DNA of 19,596 nucleotides, taken from positions 1-19,596 of the forward strand of contig CAKOYE010000017.1 of NCBI GenBank assembly GCA_934130485.1, read 5' to 3'. Positions 1 through 8,338 of this stretch are shown one piece after another. Position 1 is the stretch's first letter; each line of letters begins with the position of its first letter. Source of the stretch: an uncultured Bacilli bacterium. GTDB taxonomy: Bacteria > Bacillota_I > Bacilli_A > RF39 > UBA660. Made by a program: the position numbers and the translations under genes. Under the pieces are notes generated by a model that was not told the DNA's origin, ran no database searches, and saw only the letters and a list, made by a program, of their open reading frames with translations.

Positions 1-246
1 TGTAGTAAGAAAACTAGTAGTTCTTGTAATAATGGAACACAGTATGATTATTATGAATGTACAGGAACAGGAAGAACTTATGTTGCAACAACAACTTGTA
101 CAATGCCAGCTTCAACTGGTGGGCAATCAGGCAGTTCAAATTGTTGTGAAAGTGTTTTTCAAAGTTGTGCATCATCAAATCCTGATATTGATATAAGTGC
201 TTGTTCTGATGCCTATAATAGTTGTAAAAATGCGGTGTGTCCATAG
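1..246 (+). CDS. C-terminal fragment of a cysteine-rich, probably exported protein
   Basis: Frame 1 is open from the window edge to a TAG at 244-246, giving the last 81 residues of a longer protein whose start is outside the window. The fragment is rich in Ser, Thr, Asn and Gly and holds ten cysteines (fragment residues 1, 9, 20, 33, 48, 49, 56, 68, 75, 80), including an adjacent pair. It has no hydrophobic stretch long enough for a membrane segment. Such a composition suggests a secreted, disulfide-bonded protein, but I recognise no named domain. The next gene begins 17 bases after its stop and encodes a lipoprotein, so the two are probably co-transcribed. A minus-strand reading over the same bases has low-complexity His/Asn/Tyr content and is not believable. 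Function unknown. Confidence 0.6.
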   Translation, partial: CSKKTSSSCNNGTQYDYYECTGTGRTYVATTTCTMPASTGGQSGSSNCCESVFQSCASSNPDIDISACSDAYNSCKNAVCP

Positions 247-263
247 AAGAAAGGATGATATGG

Positions 264-968
264 ATGAAAATAAAGTCAAAATTTAAAGTTATTTTATTTA
301 TAATTCCTTGTATATTATTTATTACTGCTTGTCATAAGGAAAACGATAATATTTATAGCATAAATGATAAAGAAAAATTCGAAAAAAATACTAATGAAAT
401 TATCAGTATTATAAAAAAAGATGATAGTAATAACAATATATCAGATTGGAATAGTTACTACATAAATGAAAACTATATTACATATAATGATAAATATATA
501 TATGACATAAAAAAATATAATATGGACAATGGTATTATTACTATAAAGGAAAATAATCAAATGTATGTATCATTATTAAGTGGAAAATTTTGTGCAATAA
601 AAGATTTCGAAGATGAGAAAATTTCTATATACAATAATGGAGATGAAAGATGTCATAAACTACATATATTAAGTGAAAATTTATTTATGATGATATATGC
701 ATATGATTTAGTTGGTGAAAAAGAATATAAACCAGGCACCATAATTAATAATTATATATCACTTACCGCAGTTACTAATATATTAGATAGCAAAGCAGTA
801 AAGTATCAATGGTATCGCAATGATGAAAAAATAGAGAATACTAATGTTCAAAATTATACTGTTGCAAAAAATTATGAAGATGCAAACTATTATGTAGAAA
901 TAACTACTAATACAGGAGAGGTTTATAAATCTGAAACAGTTAATGTTAAAATTGATAAAGAAAGTTAA
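264..968 (+). CDS. Lipoprotein with C-terminal Ig-like domain
   Basis: Encodes 234 residues. The N-terminus has a short basic region, a hydrophobic core (about residues 8-20) and a lipobox Ile-Thr-Ala-Cys with Cys23 as the predicted lipidated residue, so the protein should be anchored on the outer face of the membrane. The middle (about 24-150) is Asn/Asp/Lys/Tyr-rich and unrecognised, with Cys residues in FCAIK and ERCHK that could pair. The C-terminus (about 155-230) looks like a bacterial Ig-like fold: a YQWYRND core Trp strand, then a YYVEIT strand and a final VNVKI strand. I chose ATG 264 because AAAGGA lies 8 bases upstream and it gives a proper signal peptide; an upstream GTG at 237 would overlap the previous gene and lengthen the n-region. 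Probably a surface adhesion or scaffold protein; role not determinable. Confidence 0.75.
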   Translation: MKIKSKFKVILFIIPCILFITACHKENDNIYSINDKEKFEKNTNEIISIIKKDDSNNNISDWNSYYINENYITYNDKYIYDIKKYNMDNGIITIKENNQMYVSLLSGKFCAIKDFEDEKISIYNNGDERCHKLHILSENLFMMIYAYDLVGEKEYKPGTIINNYISLTAVTNILDSKAVKYQWYRNDEKIENTNVQNYTVAKNYEDANYYVEITTNTGEVYKSETVNVKIDKES

Positions 969-991
969 AAAGCACAATTTTGTGCTTTTTT
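966..991 (+). terminator. Rho-independent terminator after the Ig-like lipoprotein
   Basis: An inverted repeat with core AGCAC / GTGCT around an AATTTT loop is flanked by an A-run on the left and a T-run (six T) on the right. It begins at the TAA stop of the lipoprotein gene. The A/T flanks extend the pairing, so it could act in both directions. Confidence 0.8.
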
Positions 992-1147
992 ATAGTATAT
1001 ATGAGGGGAAATAATATGAATTAAGGATTTTTTATATCCTACACTATAAGATATTCTTAAAAAAAATATTATTATTTATGAATAACTATTGTTGTTAAAA
1101 AAAACTATTAGTTTTTAGTCACATTTCTTTTTAATAATTAAATTAGG
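992..1147. other. Intergenic region, no gene seen
   Basis: The stretch between the terminator and the ATPase promoter has no credible gene. It contains a good Shine-Dalgarno-like GAGGGG (1003-1008) followed by ATG-AAT-TAA (1016-1024), that is, a two-codon reading frame. It also has a weak AT-only hairpin at 1100-1116 (AAAAACT / AGTTTTT, loop ATT). Confidence 0.5.
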
Positions 1148-1156
1148 TGGTATAAT
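1148..1156 (+). promoter_or_regulatory. Extended -10 promoter of the ATPase-PFOR operon
   Basis: TGGTATAAT is a perfect consensus -10 hexamer (1151-1156) preceded by the TGn extension. The region 17 bases upstream is T-rich with no good -35 box, which is acceptable for an extended -10 promoter. Transcription would start near 1163, about 23 bases before the GTG start. Confidence 0.7.
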
Positions 1157-1185
1157 AAAAATGTAATTATTTTGGTGGTGTTATT

Positions 1186-3513
1186 GTGAATAATAAAAAA
1201 ATAGAAAGATATAATGCGGATTTAAATACAGGTTTAACTATGAAACAAGTTGAATCTCGTTTTATTGATAATTTAGTTAATTACGATACAACTGTACCCA
1301 CTAAATCTATTAAGCAAATAATTTTTTCTAATATTTTTACTTTATTTAATTTAATAAATTTAATTTTAGCTTTATTTGTTTTATTAGTTGGTTCTTATAA
1401 AAATTTATTTTTTTTAGGTGTAATATTTTGTAATATTGTAATAGGTATTATACAAGAAATTCGTTCAAAAAAAACTATAGATAAATTATCTGTTATTGCA
1501 AGTACAAAATCAAAAATTCTAAGAAATAGTATAGTAGAAGAAATAGATATAAACAATATTGTTTTAGATGATATAATTATTTTTGAAATGGGAAATCAGG
1601 TAGTAGTTGATTCTATAATTTTATATGGTAGTGTAGAAGTTAATGAATCTTTTATTACTGGTGAAGCAGATACGGTTATAAAAAATAAAGGAGATATGTT
1701 ACTATCTGGAAGTTTTATTGTCTCAGGATATTGCAAATGTAGAGTAGAACATGTCGGAAACGAAAATTATACGTCTTTAATTTCTAGCGAAGCTAAATAT
1801 ATAAAAAAGGTTAATTCAGAAATTATGAATTCCTTAAACAAAATTGTTAAACTTGTATCAATGATAATTTTTCCACTTGGTATATTTTTATTTTTAAAAC
1901 AATTGTCAATTGAAAATAATGATTTGCAAAATGCAGTTGTAAGTACAGTTGCAGCTTGTATTGGTATGATACCAGAAGGACTTGTTTTATTGACTTCAAC
2001 AGTTTTAGCGGTAAGTGTAATAAGACTTAGTAAATATAATGTATTGGTTCAAGAGTTATTTTGTATTGAAATGTTATCTAGAGTTGATACCTTATGCTTA
2101 GATAAAACAGGGACATTAACCGAAGGAAAATTGGAAGTAGCAGATATTATTAATTTGAATGAAAATTATGAAATAAACAAAATATTATCAGCTTATGCTA
2201 ATTCATTTGAAACAAAAAATGCTACATTAGAGGCAATATATGAAAAATTTCATAATAACACTAATTATAAAGTAAAAAAAGTTGTTAATTTTTCATCAGA
2301 AAAAAAATATTCCTCTGTCGAGTTTTACGATTATGGTATCTTTTTACTTGGGGCAGTAGAATACATTTTAACTGATATACCAAATGATTTAAAAAAAATG
2401 ATAGATGAAAATTCTTTAAAATACCGAGTACTTTTATTAGCAAGTTCAAGTAACAATAAAGTTGTTCCTGTAGCGCTAATTTTAATTAAAGATAAAATTA
2501 GACAAAATGTTAATGAAACGTTGAATTATTTTGAAAGTCAAGGTGTAGAACTCAAAATAATTTCAGGAGATAATCCAATAACTGCTTCTAGTGTAGCTAA
2601 AGAATGTGGATTTAAAAATATAAAATATATAGATATGAAAAAAATTTTAACTGATAATGAACTAAAAGAAGCAGCTAAAAAATATAATATATTTGGTAGA
2701 GTTACACCAATTCAAAAGAAAAAAATAGTTTCGTATTTAAAAGAAATGGGACATACTGTTGCTTATATAGGTGATGGTGTAAATGATGTTTTAGCTCTAA
2801 GAGAAGCTGACTCTAGTATAGCGCTTTCTAGTGGTAGTGAAGCAACACGCAATGTTTCTCAACTAGTTTTGTTGGATTCAAATTTTAATTCAATTCCACA
2901 AGTTGTCCTAGAAGGTAGAAGAACTATAAATAATATTCAAAGATCAGCAACTTTATTTTTAGTTAAAACTATATACTCTATATTATTATCAATATTATTT
3001 ATTTTTATAAACAAACCATATCCGTTTATGCCAATTCAATTAACATTAACTAGTGTTGTTACAATTGGAATACCATCATTTATTTTAGCTTTAGAACCTA
3101 ATAAGGAAAGGATAAAAGGCAACTTTTTCTTTAATGTTATTAAAGAAGCAGTACCATATTCACTTACAATTGTTTTTAATATATTAGTTATTATGATTTT
3201 ATCATCAATTTTAAATTTTAATTTTGAACAAAGTAGTACTTTATGTGTTATATTAACTGGTTTTACAGGATTTACACTTCTATATCATTTGTGTAAACCA
3301 TTTGATTTAATTCGTTTTACTTTATTAATAACAATGATATCTTTATTTATATTTCAAATAATAAAATTTAAAACTTGGTATTCACTTTCAATATTAACTT
3401 CAAAAATGATTATAGTTATGCTTATTTTAATGATTTTAGCTTATTTTATTGTTTTAGTTTTAAAGAATGTTGTAGCAAAAATAATTGATAAAAAAGGAAA
3501 GGAAGATATTTAA
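1186..3513 (+). CDS. Cation-transporting P-type ATPase, CtpE-like
   Basis: A 775-residue P-type ATPase. The actuator loop has TGE (158-160), the phosphorylation site is DKTGTLT with Asp306, and the hinge motif is GDGVND (529-534). Two N-terminal helices (about 46-70, 72-92), M3-M4 (about 220-240, 250-283) and some six C-terminal helices give about ten membrane spans. The M4 motif is IPEGL (262-266), with Glu where cation-coordinating groups lie, and the N-terminus has the GLT...VN pattern. These features resemble the CtpE family, whose mycobacterial member is linked to calcium uptake; the ion here is inferred, not shown. The nucleotide domain reads LGAVE where many relatives have KGAPE. The start is a GTG with GGTGGTG 5 bases upstream. 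Its TAA overlaps the next gene's ATG by one base, implying translational coupling with the oxidoreductase. Confidence 0.9.
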   Translation: MNNKKIERYNADLNTGLTMKQVESRFIDNLVNYDTTVPTKSIKQIIFSNIFTLFNLINLILALFVLLVGSYKNLFFLGVIFCNIVIGIIQEIRSKKTIDKLSVIASTKSKILRNSIVEEIDINNIVLDDIIIFEMGNQVVVDSIILYGSVEVNESFITGEADTVIKNKGDMLLSGSFIVSGYCKCRVEHVGNENYTSLISSEAKYIKKVNSEIMNSLNKIVKLVSMIIFPLGIFLFLKQLSIENNDLQNAVVSTVAACIGMIPEGLVLLTSTVLAVSVIRLSKYNVLVQELFCIEMLSRVDTLCLDKTGTLTEGKLEVADIINLNENYEINKILSAYANSFETKNATLEAIYEKFHNNTNYKVKKVVNFSSEKKYSSVEFYDYGIFLLGAVEYILTDIPNDLKKMIDENSLKYRVLLLASSSNNKVVPVALILIKDKIRQNVNETLNYFESQGVELKIISGDNPITASSVAKECGFKNIKYIDMKKILTDNELKEAAKKYNIFGRVTPIQKKKIVSYLKEMGHTVAYIGDGVNDVLALREADSSIALSSGSEATRNVSQLVLLDSNFNSIPQVVLEGRRTINNIQRSATLFLVKTIYSILLSILFIFINKPYPFMPIQLTLTSVVTIGIPSFILALEPNKERIKGNFFFNVIKEAVPYSLTIVFNILVIMILSSILNFNFEQSSTLCVILTGFTGFTLLYHLCKPFDLIRFTLLITMISLFIFQIIKFKTWYSLSILTSKMIIVMLILMILAYFIVLVLKNVVAKIIDKKGKEDI

Positions 3514-6500
3514 TGAAAAAGAAAATTACTGTAGATGGTAATGAAGCTTGTAGTTACTATTCATATATGCTTACAGAGGTTGCAGGAATTTATCCTATAA
3601 CACCAGCAAGCCCTATGGCAGAACATATTGATGAATGGAGTAGTAGGGATGTAGTAAATATTTTTGATGATAAAGTTAAGGTTGTAGAAATGCAAAGTGA
3701 AGCAGGAGCTGCTGGAATGGTTCACGGTTCTCTTCAATCTGGACTTTTAACCACTACATTTACAGCAAGTCAAGGCTTACTTTTAATGATCCCTAATATG
3801 TATAAAATAGCAGGAGAAATGTTACCTGGTGTTATTCATGTTGCAGCAAGGAGTATAGCTAGTCACGCACTTTCTATTTTTGGCGATCACCAAGATATAT
3901 ATGCTACTAGAATGACAGGATTTTGTATTTTAGCTTCATCTTCAGTTCAAGATGCCGCAAATAATTCTTTAATTGCGCATTTATCCGCAATTAAATCATC
4001 ATTACCTTTTTTACATTTTTTTGATGGTTTTAGAACTAGTCATGAAATAAATAAAATTGAAGTAATGAATATATCTGATGTAAAAGATTTAGTTGATTAT
4101 AACTCTGTTGCTAAATTTAGAAATAAGGCATTAAACTTAAACAATAAAGTTACAAGAGGAACAGCGCAAAATGATGATATTTATTTTCAAAGTGTAGAAG
4201 TAAGAAATAAATTTTATGATGAAGTACCTGATGTTGTTAATGATTATATGCAAAAAATAAACGAAAAATTTAATACAAATTATCATCCATTTGTATATTA
4301 TGGAGAAAAAAATGCTAAAAATATAATTGTTGCTATGGGATCTGTTTGTAGTACTATTAGAGAAACAATTGATAAATTGAATAGTACTGGCTATAATGTT
4401 GGTTTAATTGAAGTACACTTATATAGACCATTTAGTGTTAAGTACCTATTAGATGTATTACCTAGTAGTGTAGAAAAAATTGCCGTTTTAGATAGAACTA
4501 AAGAGCCAGGAAGTATTGGAGAACCTCTATATTTAGATATAGTAACTGCTTTAAAAAATAAAAATATAAAAATAATAGGCGGAAGATATGGTTTAGCTAG
4601 TAAAAATACAACTCCAGCCCAAATAAAGGCAGTTTATGATAATTTAGAAGGTGAATTAAAAAATAATTTTACAATTGGTATAAATGATGATGTAACTAAT
4701 TTGAGCTTAAAAATTGATTCTAACTTTAAAATAAAAAGTCATGAGGAATTTTTATTTTATGGTTATGGTAGTGATGGAATGGTAGGAGCATCAAAATCAA
4801 TTATAAAGTTAATTGGTGATAATACAAACAAATATGTACAAGGTTATTTTCAGTATGATTCAAAGAAATCTGGTGGAGTAACAGTTTCTCATTTGCGTTT
4901 TTCTGATCATAAAATTAATTCTGCATATTATGTAGAGAGTCCTAAGCTAATAGTTGTAACTAAAGATAGCTATTTAATGGAGTTTAATCCTTTAGAACAT
5001 ATAGAAGAAAATGGTACATTTATTCTTAACACAATTATGACAGAAGAAGAACTAAATGAAAAATTACCAGATTATATAAAAAATATAATTACTTCAAGAA
5101 ATATTAAATTTTATATTGTAAATGCCTATGAATATGCAAGAAAAATAGGTCTTAAAAATAAAATAAGTACTATTATGGAAAGTATTATTATGAGGTTATC
5201 AAATATAATGGATTATGAACTATGTCTTACAAAAATGAAAGAATATGCAACACAAAAATTCTTTAAAAAAGGTGAAGATGTAGTAAACGCTAATATAAAA
5301 GCAATAGATATACCAGATGTATATTTAAAGAAAATTGAAATAACTTCAAATAACATTGTAATTGAAGAAAAAAACTTAAAAAGTGTTTATGAAGCTATTA
5401 AGAAAAGACAAGGTAACAGTTTAAGTGTAAGTGCATTCTTAAATTATCCAGATGGAACATTTGAAGGAGGAACTAGTGCTTTAGAAAAACGTTGTATTAG
5501 TTTACAAGTACCAGCTTGGATAAACAAAAATTGTATAAATTGTAATCAGTGCTCGTTTGTTTGTCCACATAGTGTAATAAGACCATTCTTATTAAGTCGT
5601 GAGGAGTATGAAGCATCTCCAGATTATGTAAAAGAAAGATGTATAATCTCAGGAGAATTTTATTATTGTATAGGTATTTCTATTAAAGATTGTACAGGAT
5701 GTGGACTTTGTATAAAGACTTGTCCTGGTAAAAAACAAGAAAAGGCTTTAATAAGTAAAAATATATCTGAACAAATAAAAGACAAGGAACAAGAAGTCTT
5801 TGATTATTTAGTAAAAAATATAAAATATAAACCTGAATTCAAATTAGAAACAGTAAAGGGAAGTCAATTTAAAATGCCAAAATTTGAATTCTGTGGTGCT
5901 TGTAGTGGATGTGGGGAAGCAAGCTATATAAAAATTCTTACCCAATTATTTGGCGATTATATGATAATATCAAATGCTACAGGTTGTTCATCTATATACG
6001 GTGCAAGTGCACCAGATACACCATATACACTTCCTTGGGCTAATTCCTTATTTGAGGATAATGCTGAATATGGTTATGGCATGTTAATAGCAAATAATAC
6101 TATTAGAAATCGTATAAAAAATATAATGGAAAATAATTTAAGTAATGAAAATGGTGAATTATTTACAAAATGGCTTCAAAATATAGATAATTATGAAATA
6201 ACAAAAGAGGTATATGATTCGTTAGATTATAGCTTATGTCCTAAAGAATTAGTTTCATTAAAGGAATATATTCCTTATAGAACAATTTGGACTATAGGTG
6301 GAGATGGCTGGGCTTATGATATTGGTTATGGTGGTATTGATCATGTATTAGCTAGTGGTGATAATGTTAATATCCTAGTTCTTGATACTCAAATTTATTC
6401 AAATACTGGTGGTCAGGCATCAAAATCAAGTCCTAAAGGTTCAATCGCGTCTTTTGCAACAAGTGGTAAAAAACAAAATAAAAAAGATTTGGCAAGGATG

Positions 6501-6917
6501 GCATTGTCGATTCCAAATGTTTATGTGGCACAAATTTCACTTGGTGCGAATATGATCCAAGTATTAAAAGCATATAAAGAAGCTGAAAATCATAAAGGTC
6601 CATCAATTATAATCGCATATGCTCCTTGTATATCACATGGTATTAAAGGTGGTATGGAAAATAGCGTAGAGATGCAAAAAATGGCTGTAAAATGTGGATA
6701 CTATCCAATATTTAGATATAATCCTTGTGAAGATGAGTTTACATTAGATAGCAAAAATGTTGATTTTGATTTATATGAAGAATTTTTGAATTTACAGACA
6801 AGGTATTCAGCACTAGAAAAAGTTAATAAAGAGCATTCAAGCGAATTATTGGAAGATAATAAATTAGACGCTATTAAAAGATATGAATATTATAAAAATT
6901 TAGGTGAAAAGAAGTAG
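3513..6917 (+). CDS. nifJ: Pyruvate:ferredoxin (flavodoxin) oxidoreductase
   Basis: Single-chain PFOR of 1134 residues, slightly shorter than the usual 1170-1230. It oxidises pyruvate with CoA to acetyl-CoA and CO2, passing electrons to ferredoxin or flavodoxin in the cytoplasm. The N-terminal pyrimidine-binding domain has YPITP (Thr30), Arg113 and the catalytic-type Glu63 in QSEAGAAG. The ferredoxin domain carries two 4Fe-4S motifs: Cys674/677/680/684 and Cys727/730/733/737. The proximal cluster ligands are Cys797, 800, 825 and 1039. The TPP site shows GGDGWAYD (929-936) and NTGGQ (964-968). All key residues are present, so it should be active. An AAAGGAAAGGAAG stretch upstream is a strong ribosome-binding site. 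Its presence indicates anaerobic fermentative metabolism. Co-transcription with a P-type ATPase is unusual and may reflect packing rather than function. Confidence 0.97.
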   Translation: MKKKITVDGNEACSYYSYMLTEVAGIYPITPASPMAEHIDEWSSRDVVNIFDDKVKVVEMQSEAGAAGMVHGSLQSGLLTTTFTASQGLLLMIPNMYKIAGEMLPGVIHVAARSIASHALSIFGDHQDIYATRMTGFCILASSSVQDAANNSLIAHLSAIKSSLPFLHFFDGFRTSHEINKIEVMNISDVKDLVDYNSVAKFRNKALNLNNKVTRGTAQNDDIYFQSVEVRNKFYDEVPDVVNDYMQKINEKFNTNYHPFVYYGEKNAKNIIVAMGSVCSTIRETIDKLNSTGYNVGLIEVHLYRPFSVKYLLDVLPSSVEKIAVLDRTKEPGSIGEPLYLDIVTALKNKNIKIIGGRYGLASKNTTPAQIKAVYDNLEGELKNNFTIGINDDVTNLSLKIDSNFKIKSHEEFLFYGYGSDGMVGASKSIIKLIGDNTNKYVQGYFQYDSKKSGGVTVSHLRFSDHKINSAYYVESPKLIVVTKDSYLMEFNPLEHIEENGTFILNTIMTEEELNEKLPDYIKNIITSRNIKFYIVNAYEYARKIGLKNKISTIMESIIMRLSNIMDYELCLTKMKEYATQKFFKKGEDVVNANIKAIDIPDVYLKKIEITSNNIVIEEKNLKSVYEAIKKRQGNSLSVSAFLNYPDGTFEGGTSALEKRCISLQVPAWINKNCINCNQCSFVCPHSVIRPFLLSREEYEASPDYVKERCIISGEFYYCIGISIKDCTGCGLCIKTCPGKKQEKALISKNISEQIKDKEQEVFDYLVKNIKYKPEFKLETVKGSQFKMPKFEFCGACSGCGEASYIKILTQLFGDYMIISNATGCSSIYGASAPDTPYTLPWANSLFEDNAEYGYGMLIANNTIRNRIKNIMENNLSNENGELFTKWLQNIDNYEITKEVYDSLDYSLCPKELVSLKEYIPYRTIWTIGGDGWAYDIGYGGIDHVLASGDNVNILVLDTQIYSNTGGQASKSSPKGSIASFATSGKKQNKKDLARMALSIPNVYVAQISLGANMIQVLKAYKEAENHKGPSIIIAYAPCISHGIKGGMENSVEMQKMAVKCGYYPIFRYNPCEDEFTLDSKNVDFDLYEEFLNLQTRYSALEKVNKEHSSELLEDNKLDAIKRYEYYKNLGEKK

Positions 6918-6918
6918 T

Positions 6919-7329
6919 ATGAAGTATAGTAATTTAGTTGTAATGAAAGTATTAAAAAAAAGCGATATTTTGGTTATTGCTATGAGTGATTCAAAAAAAA
7001 TGATTAAAGCATTACCAAATAACCGATTTACTTTAAGTTGTTTTTATCATAACGATAAAAAACCATCAATGATTGTTGATAGAAAAAATAATAGATTTTA
7101 TTGCTTTTCTTGTAAAAAAAGTGGTAACTCTATTAGTTTAATGAGGCAAATTTATAATTTAAATTTCTTAGCTAGTTTAGAAACTTTAGCATATGTTTTT
7201 AATGTAAAATTACCAGAAAGAAGTTATAATGAAATTGATTATGAAATTGCAAAAAAATTAAGCTTAGCAAAAGAATCTGAGCAGTATAAAAAATTAATAA
7301 AAGAAAGTTCTTATAAGACAAAAAAATAG
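6919..7329 (+). CDS. Stand-alone CHC2 zinc-finger protein (DnaG N-domain-like)
   Basis: A 136-residue protein whose centre matches the DnaG-type CHC2 zinc finger: Cys41-x2-His44-x17-Cys62-x2-Cys65, the same spacing as primase. The context also fits (FYHNDKKPS, then YCFSCKKSGN). The N-terminus (SDILVIAMSD... FTLSC) resembles the primase helix before the finger, and residues after 70 (ISLMRQIYNLNFLASLETL) the following helices. There is no Toprim or polymerase domain: the protein stops about 70 residues after the finger, with a Lys/Ser-rich tail. It may bind single-stranded DNA, or be a decayed or regulatory primase-like protein. The ATG at 6919 is one base after the PFOR stop; an alternative GTG at 6904 would overlap that gene and add five residues. 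Neither has a strong ribosome site, so coupling with PFOR translation is likely. Confidence 0.75.
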   Translation: MKYSNLVVMKVLKKSDILVIAMSDSKKMIKALPNNRFTLSCFYHNDKKPSMIVDRKNNRFYCFSCKKSGNSISLMRQIYNLNFLASLETLAYVFNVKLPERSYNEIDYEIAKKLSLAKESEQYKKLIKESSYKTKK

Positions 7330-7349
7330 TTCATTTTGAACTATTTTTT
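7321..7349. terminator. Bidirectional terminator between convergent genes
   Basis: A perfect 13-bp inverted repeat (7321-7333 and 7337-7349) around a TTT loop, beginning with six A and ending with six T. It functions as an A-flanked or T-flanked hairpin in either direction. The stop codons of both convergent genes lie within it (7327-7329 on plus, 7341-7343 on minus). Confidence 0.9.
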
Positions 7350-7985
7350 GTCGAAATATTTTGATACTAAAGTTTCTAAAGTACTAGCACTAGAATAACC
7401 AACTTGTGAGTCTAAAATTTTACCATCTTTTACAATAAGTGTCATAGGAGTATATCCATAAGCAGTGTTTTCACCTTTAAAGAATTCTTCATTTAATGCA
7501 ACTATTCTACTTACATCACTAGAATTAACTTCATTTATATCTAAATATAAAGTTGTAAAGTTATATTTTTTTTGTACTTCAGTTAAAACTGGAACAAATT
7601 TAATACAATATCCACAATCAGGTCTACCTAAATAAATAAGTGTTGTATCACTACCATTATAAGCTTCAATAAATTCATCAGTATTTATTGCTTTAAAACT
7701 ACTTACATCATAATTTGCAGAAGCAACAGTTGTAGTAGTAGTTGATTTAGAATTTTCTGATCCAAATGTTCCACTTCCTTTAATTGCATTTACTATAATG
7801 TTTAAAGCAAGTAAAGCAATAATAACATATAGACAAATTAGCATTTTGTTAAAAATTGGTGTATTATCATAAGTTATTGTTTCCTTTACTATTGAATTGT
7901 GGGCATTTTCATATCTATCACTAGTATTGTAGTCATGAGTATCATAAATATTTGAATTATTATTTGTATTTTTTGCCTTTGCCAT
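7341..7985 (-). CDS. Membrane-anchored thioredoxin-like protein (CGYC)
   Basis: A 214-residue protein with a hydrophilic Asn/Asp/Thr-rich N-tail (1-45), one membrane helix (about 46-67), a Ser/Thr linker with five consecutive Thr (about 75-90) and a thioredoxin fold (about 95-214). The active site is Cys124-Gly-Tyr-Cys127 in GRPDCGYC, and Pro180 in YTPMT is the cis-proline. With no N-terminal signal peptide, the helix probably acts as a signal anchor and puts the catalytic domain outside the cell. Likely a thiol-disulfide oxidoreductase for exported proteins; direction (oxidase, reductase or isomerase) cannot be told. GGAGGT precedes the ATG and a good promoter sits upstream. It is a clear paralogue of the lipoprotein at 8432-8929. 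It has some likeness to thioredoxin-fold bacteriocin-accessory proteins, but no bacteriocin genes are seen. Confidence 0.85.
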   Translation of the reverse strand: MAKAKNTNNNSNIYDTHDYNTSDRYENAHNSIVKETITYDNTPIFNKMLICLYVIIALLALNIIVNAIKGSGTFGSENSKSTTTTTVASANYDVSSFKAINTDEFIEAYNGSDTTLIYLGRPDCGYCIKFVPVLTEVQKKYNFTTLYLDINEVNSSDVSRIVALNEEFFKGENTAYGYTPMTLIVKDGKILDSQVGYSSASTLETLVSKYFDKK

Positions 7986-8003
7986 ACTTTTACCTCCAGT
8001 ATA

Positions 8004-8032
8004 ATTCTAACATAATTGATTTTCTCTTTCAA
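8004..8032 (-). promoter_or_regulatory. Sigma-A-type promoter of the membrane thioredoxin gene
   Basis: On the minus strand: TTGAAA (8027-8032), a 17-base spacer, then TAGAAT (8004-8009) with a TGn extension just before it. Transcription would start close to the GGAGGT ribosome site of the 7341-7985 gene, leaving a short leader. Confidence 0.75.
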
Positions 8033-8042
8033 TAAAAAAGTT

Positions 8043-8321
8043 TTATTTCATCAAATTTTCATATTTTAACTTAAATTTTAGATATTCTTCAAAAATAGAA
8101 AGTCCATATTCCTTATTATAATAATTTGGAAATTCATTTAAATGCGCTAATGCAATTTTGGCAGTTTTTTCTAAATCATCATTTGTTACATTTGTTTTTT
8201 GATTTATTGTTCCGTGTTCTAATTCAATGTTTAATCCTGTTAAAAAATCATCTATAGAAAAATTATTAAAATTTATTCCTAATTTTTTAGCAATATAATA
8301 AGCGTCTTTTTTATTAAACAT
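8043..8321 (-). CDS. Small DUF5661-like protein
   Basis: A 92-residue soluble protein with no signal peptide or membrane helix. It resembles the DUF5661 family as I remember it: an N-terminal helical region (KKDAYYIAKKLGI), the motif IELEHGT (32-38), NVTNDD (44-49) and the helix KIALAHLNEFPNYY (55-68). The conserved His residues at 36 and 60 could bind metal, but this is only a guess; the family has no known function. I chose the ATG at 8321 because AGGTGAT lies 3 bases upstream and the family motif region starts there; a start at 8390 would add 23 hydrophobic, non-homologous residues and run through the promoter region. It is separated by 57 bases from the next minus-strand gene, which has its own promoter. 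Confidence 0.75.
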   Translation of the reverse strand: MFNKKDAYYIAKKLGINFNNFSIDDFLTGLNIELEHGTINQKTNVTNDDLEKTAKIALAHLNEFPNYYNKEYGLSIFEEYLKFKLKYENLMK

Positions 8322-8338
8322 AAAATCACCTAATTTAT

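Noticed and set aside
14..244. Minus-strand reading frame opposite the Cys-rich fragment
   Set aside because: Its product is low-complexity (His/Asn/Tyr/Leu) with no ribosome site, and the plus-strand frame is continuous and more protein-like.
237..263. GTG start giving a longer Ig-like lipoprotein
   Set aside because: It overlaps the previous gene and lies upstream of the AAAGGA ribosome site that fits the ATG at 264.
1018..1098. A 26-codon hydrophobic frame in the 992-1147 gap
   Set aside because: It has no start codon in frame, since a TAA precedes it, and no ribosome site leads into it.
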